Below are positions 48,149 through 51,598 of a DNA stretch of 51,598 nucleotides, piece by piece. Source of the stretch: JBPOHE01 sp052035915 (lineage in GTDB: Bacteria > Pseudomonadota > Gammaproteobacteria > Chromatiales > Chromatiaceae); the NCBI GenBank assembly GCA_052035915.1, contig JBPOHE010000003.1:1-51598 (forward strand). The letters are read 5' to 3'. The position numbers and the translations under genes were made by a program. The notes under the pieces are model-generated. The model did not search any database. It saw nothing but the letters and a program-made list of their open reading frames with translations, and was not told where the DNA came from. Each line of letters opens with the position of its first letter. The first letter of the stretch is position 1.

Positions 48149-51100
48149 ATGACGAATCACCGCCGTCTCACGGCCCTGGCCTGGGAGGCCCGCACCCAGG
48201 AGATCTCGGTCCTGCTCGCGGTGGCCGCGATCGGTGCCTCGGCCTGGGTCACCCTGAGCCTTGCGGAGCCGCTCTGGCGCAGCCTGGGCGCCGGTCTGAC
48301 CGCCCTGGCCGCTGCCACCATCCTCAGCCTGGTATTCGCCGGACGACATTTGAGTTGGTCCGAGGTTTTCCAGGACTTCGGCCTGGTGGCCTGGCTGGCG
48401 CTGGTGGTCGATCCCGGCAAACCCATCTGGCAGGTGCCTCGTTTCTGGGCGGATCTCTTCCTGCTCAACGATATCTCGGCGGCGTTAATCATCAGCGCCT
48501 ATCTGTTGGTGCTGGGGACCAGCCTCGCCCGCTCCGGACGCCATCCGCCACCGGCGGCGGCCAGCGGCTTGCTGGTCTTGCCTTGGCTGTTCCACTGGGT
48601 GCTCATAGCGGCCTCGCCGCAACTTTTTACCCAGCTCCAGGGCTGGATCGGTGCTTGGTGGACGCTTCCCCCCTGGGGTGAGGCGATCCTGACCAGAATG
48701 GCGATCCTGCTGGTGCTGAACGAGATCTTGGTGTGCGGGCTCTTCTGGCTGTTGCGGGGGCGGTTGCTGGGTAGCCCCGCGGTCCATGCCCTGCTGCTCC
48801 TCTGCGCCCTGTTCGCCGGACTTTCCCCACCGCTGGCCGACCTGGGGGCGATGGCCGTGTCGCTATGGCATCCGCCACCGGCAACAGCCATCGGGCTCAG
48901 CCTGTTGGCGGCGGCGCTCGCCTGTCTCGGTCTCTGGGCGGAGACCTATGTGCTCACCGGTTTTGTCCTCGATGCCCTGCATCAGCGTTCCCCCAGTCGC
49001 TATTGGGGCTGGGAACATCTGCGCCAGGGGGTGGCTCGGGGCACTCTGTACAGCCTGGTGTTCATGGGCGTCGTACAGCTTGTCGCGTTGTTTCGCTTCT
49101 CGCCGGCCTGGGACTGGCTGACGGCGAACCCGCTCTGGGGCGCGGCGGCGTTGGGTGCCCTCGTGTTTCCCTTGGTGAAGACCATCGTCGAAAGCTTCGA
49201 CGGCAGCGCCCCCTTCCTGATGCGGCTGCGACTCAGCCTGCGCCATCCACGTACCTATGGGCGTGGTCTGCTGCTCGGTCTGGGTCTGGGCCTGGCCTGG
49301 CAGTGGAACCTGGCGGGGGAGGGGAGTTGGCTGCGCAGTAGCTTTGGGTTTGTCTTGGGAGCCGCCGTCTATGCCCTGGTGGATCTGCTCGCCGACACGC
49401 AAGCGATCCTCAGGCAGCGCCGTCGTCATCTGCAAACCCCGCGGCTGTATTGGGTCGGCGCCCTGCTTGGCGGGGTTACCGGTATGGCGATCGCCTGGTA
49501 TCTGGATACCATGCAGTTGGCCGCCCTGGCGGGAAAGTTCGCCAGATATGCCTCGGTCTCCTATCTCCAGGACGGACTGGCGCCACTCGACTATGTGGTT
49601 CGTCCCCTGTTCAGCAAGTGGGGGGCCATGGCCCTGGGCGAGGTGGGGAGCGGCGCCCGTCTCCTGTTCAACGAGTCGCTCGAAGGGGTGATCAACTGGT
49701 CCCTGGCCGCCCCACTGTTCGGCATCAATCTGGTCTTGCTCACCGCTCTGGTGCAGCGCAGTCGTCGCCCGCTGCAGGGGCTTTTCAGCCGCCAGGGTAT
49801 GGTTGGGGTGGTGGAGCAGACCATCAGGGTGTTGCGCTGGGGGTTGTGGATGGCGCCCATCATCTTCAGCTTTCTGCGCATCGCCCCGGAGCCGAGCTGG
49901 TATAACCAGGACGGCGCCTTGCGTACCCTGATCGCCAGCTTCCAGGCCACCACTCTGGAGCCTGGCGCCTTTGCCGACTGGAGTCTGCACGTCTTCGTCG
50001 CCTTGCTGGCCTATGATTGGCTGCGGATCCTAATCTGGTTCGATCACATGGGCTTGCGGGTCGCCACCCTGGTGAATCTGTCCTTTGTCGGTGGGGATCG
50101 GCTGGATGAGGCGGTCGCCCGCTACTTCGGCCACCCGGGGCGCACCCGGGTGATTCCCGAAGGCCTGCGGCGCTTTGCGACCTGGGCGCCGCTGCTGATC
50201 CCCTTCTATCTCCCCCGGGGTGGGGATTGGGACGCCGCTTGGCAGCAGGCCGAGGCGCTGGCCAAACTGCCGGGGGCCGCCGATCTCCCCCCATTCCTCA
50301 TCGCCCTGCTGGCGCTGCTCTTTCTCGGCGGCGGGAGCCTGCTGTTGCTGGGGGTGTTCAGGCGGCGTCTGCGGACCTTGGCGGCGGCGCCGAGCCGGGC
50401 TCCTGGGCAGATACCCCCGCCCCAACGTCTCTGCCACCAGTTGAGCAACGGCCTGTTCGCCCTCCAGCTCTTCGACGATGGACGCGGTTGTTGCCGGGTC
50501 TTCAGCCGGGTGCGAATGGGGCAGGAGTTGGATCTCACCCGTCGGGCCGATGGCCCTACCGAGCTGCTGGGCCCCTTTTTCTATCTCACCGACTTGGATG
50601 TAGCGCCGGGGCCGGGGGGACGCTCCTGGTCCATCGGCCAGGCCCCCATGCACCGGGTGGGGCCGGACTACGCCATGGAGCGACTGGACCGTGCCCGCCT
50701 GGGTTTCGGCCATGGTTGGCGGCGGATCGATGCCCGGGCGGAGGTCAGCCTGACGGGGGAAGACCCGGCCTGTCTCTGGACCCTGAGGTTGCGGAATCTC
50801 GACGATCGTCCCCGCCGCCTCTGGCTGACCAGCTATCGCGAGCTGGCGCTCAATCTGCCCGACGTCTATCAACGCCACAGTAGTTACAACAAACTGCATC
50901 TGGGGACCAGATTCGTCGCCGCACTGGGGGCCATCCTGGCTCAGAATCGCAAGCTGAAGCATCCCGCCAGCGGTCGGGATTCCGGCGAGACCTATGTCCA
51001 TGCCTTTGGCTTCGCCCCCGAGGCCGGGGTGAGACTGATCGGCTACCAGGATTGTCGGGCGGCCTTTCTCGGCGGCGGCACCCTGGCGGCTCCCGCCGCC

Positions 51101-51598
51101 CTGGATCAGGACCTCCGGGCACTGGACGACGAAGGTCTGCTGTACAGCTTCGATCCCATCGCCAGTCTGCGGCTCGAAGTGGCGCTCGCCCCGGGCGCCC
51201 TGGTGGAGATCCGCTGTCTCGATGGCTATGCCGTCGGTGATGACGGGGTTCTCGATCTGCTGCGGCGTCGCCTGGGTCGTTCCGGGCTGGATCTGGAGCT
51301 GTTGCGAGCGGTGAATCGGCAGACCCGGAGTCTGCCCGGTTTCGGCGATCAGACGACGGCGAGCGAGGTTCAGTATTCCTTCACTTCCGATGGGCAGGAA
51401 CTCGAACTGGGCATCGATACCCCCCAACCCTGGAGCCACATGCTGGCCAATCCCCTGGGGTTCGGGGTGATCCTGAACAACGACGGCGCCTGTTATAGCT
51501 TCATGGGCAATTCCCAGCAGAACGGCCTTACCCCTTTCAGCTTCGATGCCCCAACCACCCAGAATCCGGGGCAGGCCATCTATCTCCTGGATCTGGAC
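48149..51598 (+). CDS. Giant membrane protein with GH94/cyclic-glucan-synthase-type domain (partial)
   Basis: The frame stays open for 1150 codons and runs off the window. Residues 1-750 contain about fifteen hydrophobic segments with no catalytic motif I recognise. The conserved-looking stretch DRLDEAVARYFGHPGRTRVIPEGLRRFATWAPLLIPFY is near residue 650-690. From about 775 the sequence changes to the N-terminal beta-sandwich of the GT36/GH94 family: LSNGLFALQLFDDGRGCCRV, PFFYLTDLD, GFGHGWRRIDARAEV. Near the end comes NPLGFGVILNNDGACYSFMGNSQQNGLTPF, matching the signature of NdvB-type proteins and cellobiose phosphorylases. The catalytic domain should lie downstream. ATG 48149 follows AGGAG at 48133-48137. 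Likely role: synthesis or phosphorolysis of a beta-glucan at the membrane. Confidence 0.8.
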   Translation, partial: MTNHRRLTALAWEARTQEISVLLAVAAIGASAWVTLSLAEPLWRSLGAGLTALAAATILSLVFAGRHLSWSEVFQDFGLVAWLALVVDPGKPIWQVPRFWADLFLLNDISAALIISAYLLVLGTSLARSGRHPPPAAASGLLVLPWLFHWVLIAASPQLFTQLQGWIGAWWTLPPWGEAILTRMAILLVLNEILVCGLFWLLRGRLLGSPAVHALLLLCALFAGLSPPLADLGAMAVSLWHPPPATAIGLSLLAAALACLGLWAETYVLTGFVLDALHQRSPSRYWGWEHLRQGVARGTLYSLVFMGVVQLVALFRFSPAWDWLTANPLWGAAALGALVFPLVKTIVESFDGSAPFLMRLRLSLRHPRTYGRGLLLGLGLGLAWQWNLAGEGSWLRSSFGFVLGAAVYALVDLLADTQAILRQRRRHLQTPRLYWVGALLGGVTGMAIAWYLDTMQLAALAGKFARYASVSYLQDGLAPLDYVVRPLFSKWGAMALGEVGSGARLLFNESLEGVINWSLAAPLFGINLVLLTALVQRSRRPLQGLFSRQGMVGVVEQTIRVLRWGLWMAPIIFSFLRIAPEPSWYNQDGALRTLIASFQATTLEPGAFADWSLHVFVALLAYDWLRILIWFDHMGLRVATLVNLSFVGGDRLDEAVARYFGHPGRTRVIPEGLRRFATWAPLLIPFYLPRGGDWDAAWQQAEALAKLPGAADLPPFLIALLALLFLGGGSLLLLGVFRRRLRTLAAAPSRAPGQIPPPQRLCHQLSNGLFALQLFDDGRGCCRVFSRVRMGQELDLTRRADGPTELLGPFFYLTDLDVAPGPGGRSWSIGQAPMHRVGPDYAMERLDRARLGFGHGWRRIDARAEVSLTGEDPACLWTLRLRNLDDRPRRLWLTSYRELALNLPDVYQRHSSYNKLHLGTRFVAALGAILAQNRKLKHPASGRDSGETYVHAFGFAPEAGVRLIGYQDCRAAFLGGGTLAAPAALDQDLRALDDEGLLYSFDPIASLRLEVALAPGALVEIRCLDGYAVGDDGVLDLLRRRLGRSGLDLELLRAVNRQTRSLPGFGDQTTASEVQYSFTSDGQELELGIDTPQPWSHMLANPLGFGVILNNDGACYSFMGNSQQNGLTPFSFDAPTTQNPGQAIYLLDLD

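Overview
The window looks like a chromosomal segment of a sulfur-globule-forming gammaproteobacterium, probably a purple sulfur bacterium of the Chromatiaceae. The clearest pointer is a small secreted Gly/Tyr/Trp/Pro-rich sulfur globule protein (23308-23673, minus strand). The thiS-thiG-trmB order, the DUF485/acetate-permease pair, the symporter-type sensor kinase and the high GC coding style with GTG/TTG starts also fit Gammaproteobacteria. The family assignment is inference; no rRNA gene or photosynthesis gene is present.

Layout. 1-2417: a GT22-type membrane mannosyltransferase and a frameshifted DUF3301 gene. 2508-3360: an IS5-family insertion. 3668-5438 (minus): thiS, thiG, trmB. 5534-12161 (plus): an acyl-CoA synthetase, threonine synthase, a citramalate-synthase-like enzyme and a GT-C-like membrane protein. 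13535-16743 (minus): cupin, metallophosphatase, UDP-galactopyranose mutase and its probable galactofuranosyltransferase. 16907-19269 (plus): two small unknowns, an O-methyltransferase and a secreted EndoU-like protein. 19766-23210: a TRAP-type binding protein followed directly by a hybrid histidine kinase, with no TRAP permease. 23308-26993: sulfur globule protein, MazG-like pyrophosphatase, a Tat-exported PLP enzyme and a pyruvyltransferase. 27605-40329: an acetate-uptake and signalling block with DUF485 protein, ActP-like permease, symporter-type kinase, single-domain receiver, three CBS/DUF294 nucleotidyltransferase-like paralogues and a DnaQ-type exonuclease. 40495-46454: queF, a PAS hybrid kinase, a CHAD protein and a class 1B dihydroorotate dehydrogenase. 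46959-47034: tRNA-Lys. 48149 to the end: the start of a very large membrane protein with a cyclic-glucan-synthase/GH94-type domain.

The most unusual content is between genes. Five copies of a 115-116 bp repeat (2418, 13250, 19338, 24309, 40961) share a rigid architecture: two 21-bp palindromes of the type TTGTTCTC-N5-GAGAACAA, placed exactly 41 bp start to start, enclosed by GC-rich outer arms CGGGC and GCCCG. The spacer is not conserved but the distances are. One copy is split by the IS5 element; removing the IS and one TA target duplication restores the family spacing exactly. I do not recognise this family.

A second family of about 156 bp forms one long hairpin and occurs three times (37337, 46500, 47927), with a 24-bp end-to-end remnant lodged in a decayed IS5 transposase (47315-47338). 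Two further repeat types occur at 13464 and 27084, and at 46734. The 46.5-48.1 kb interval is a nest of small mobile elements around the tRNA gene.
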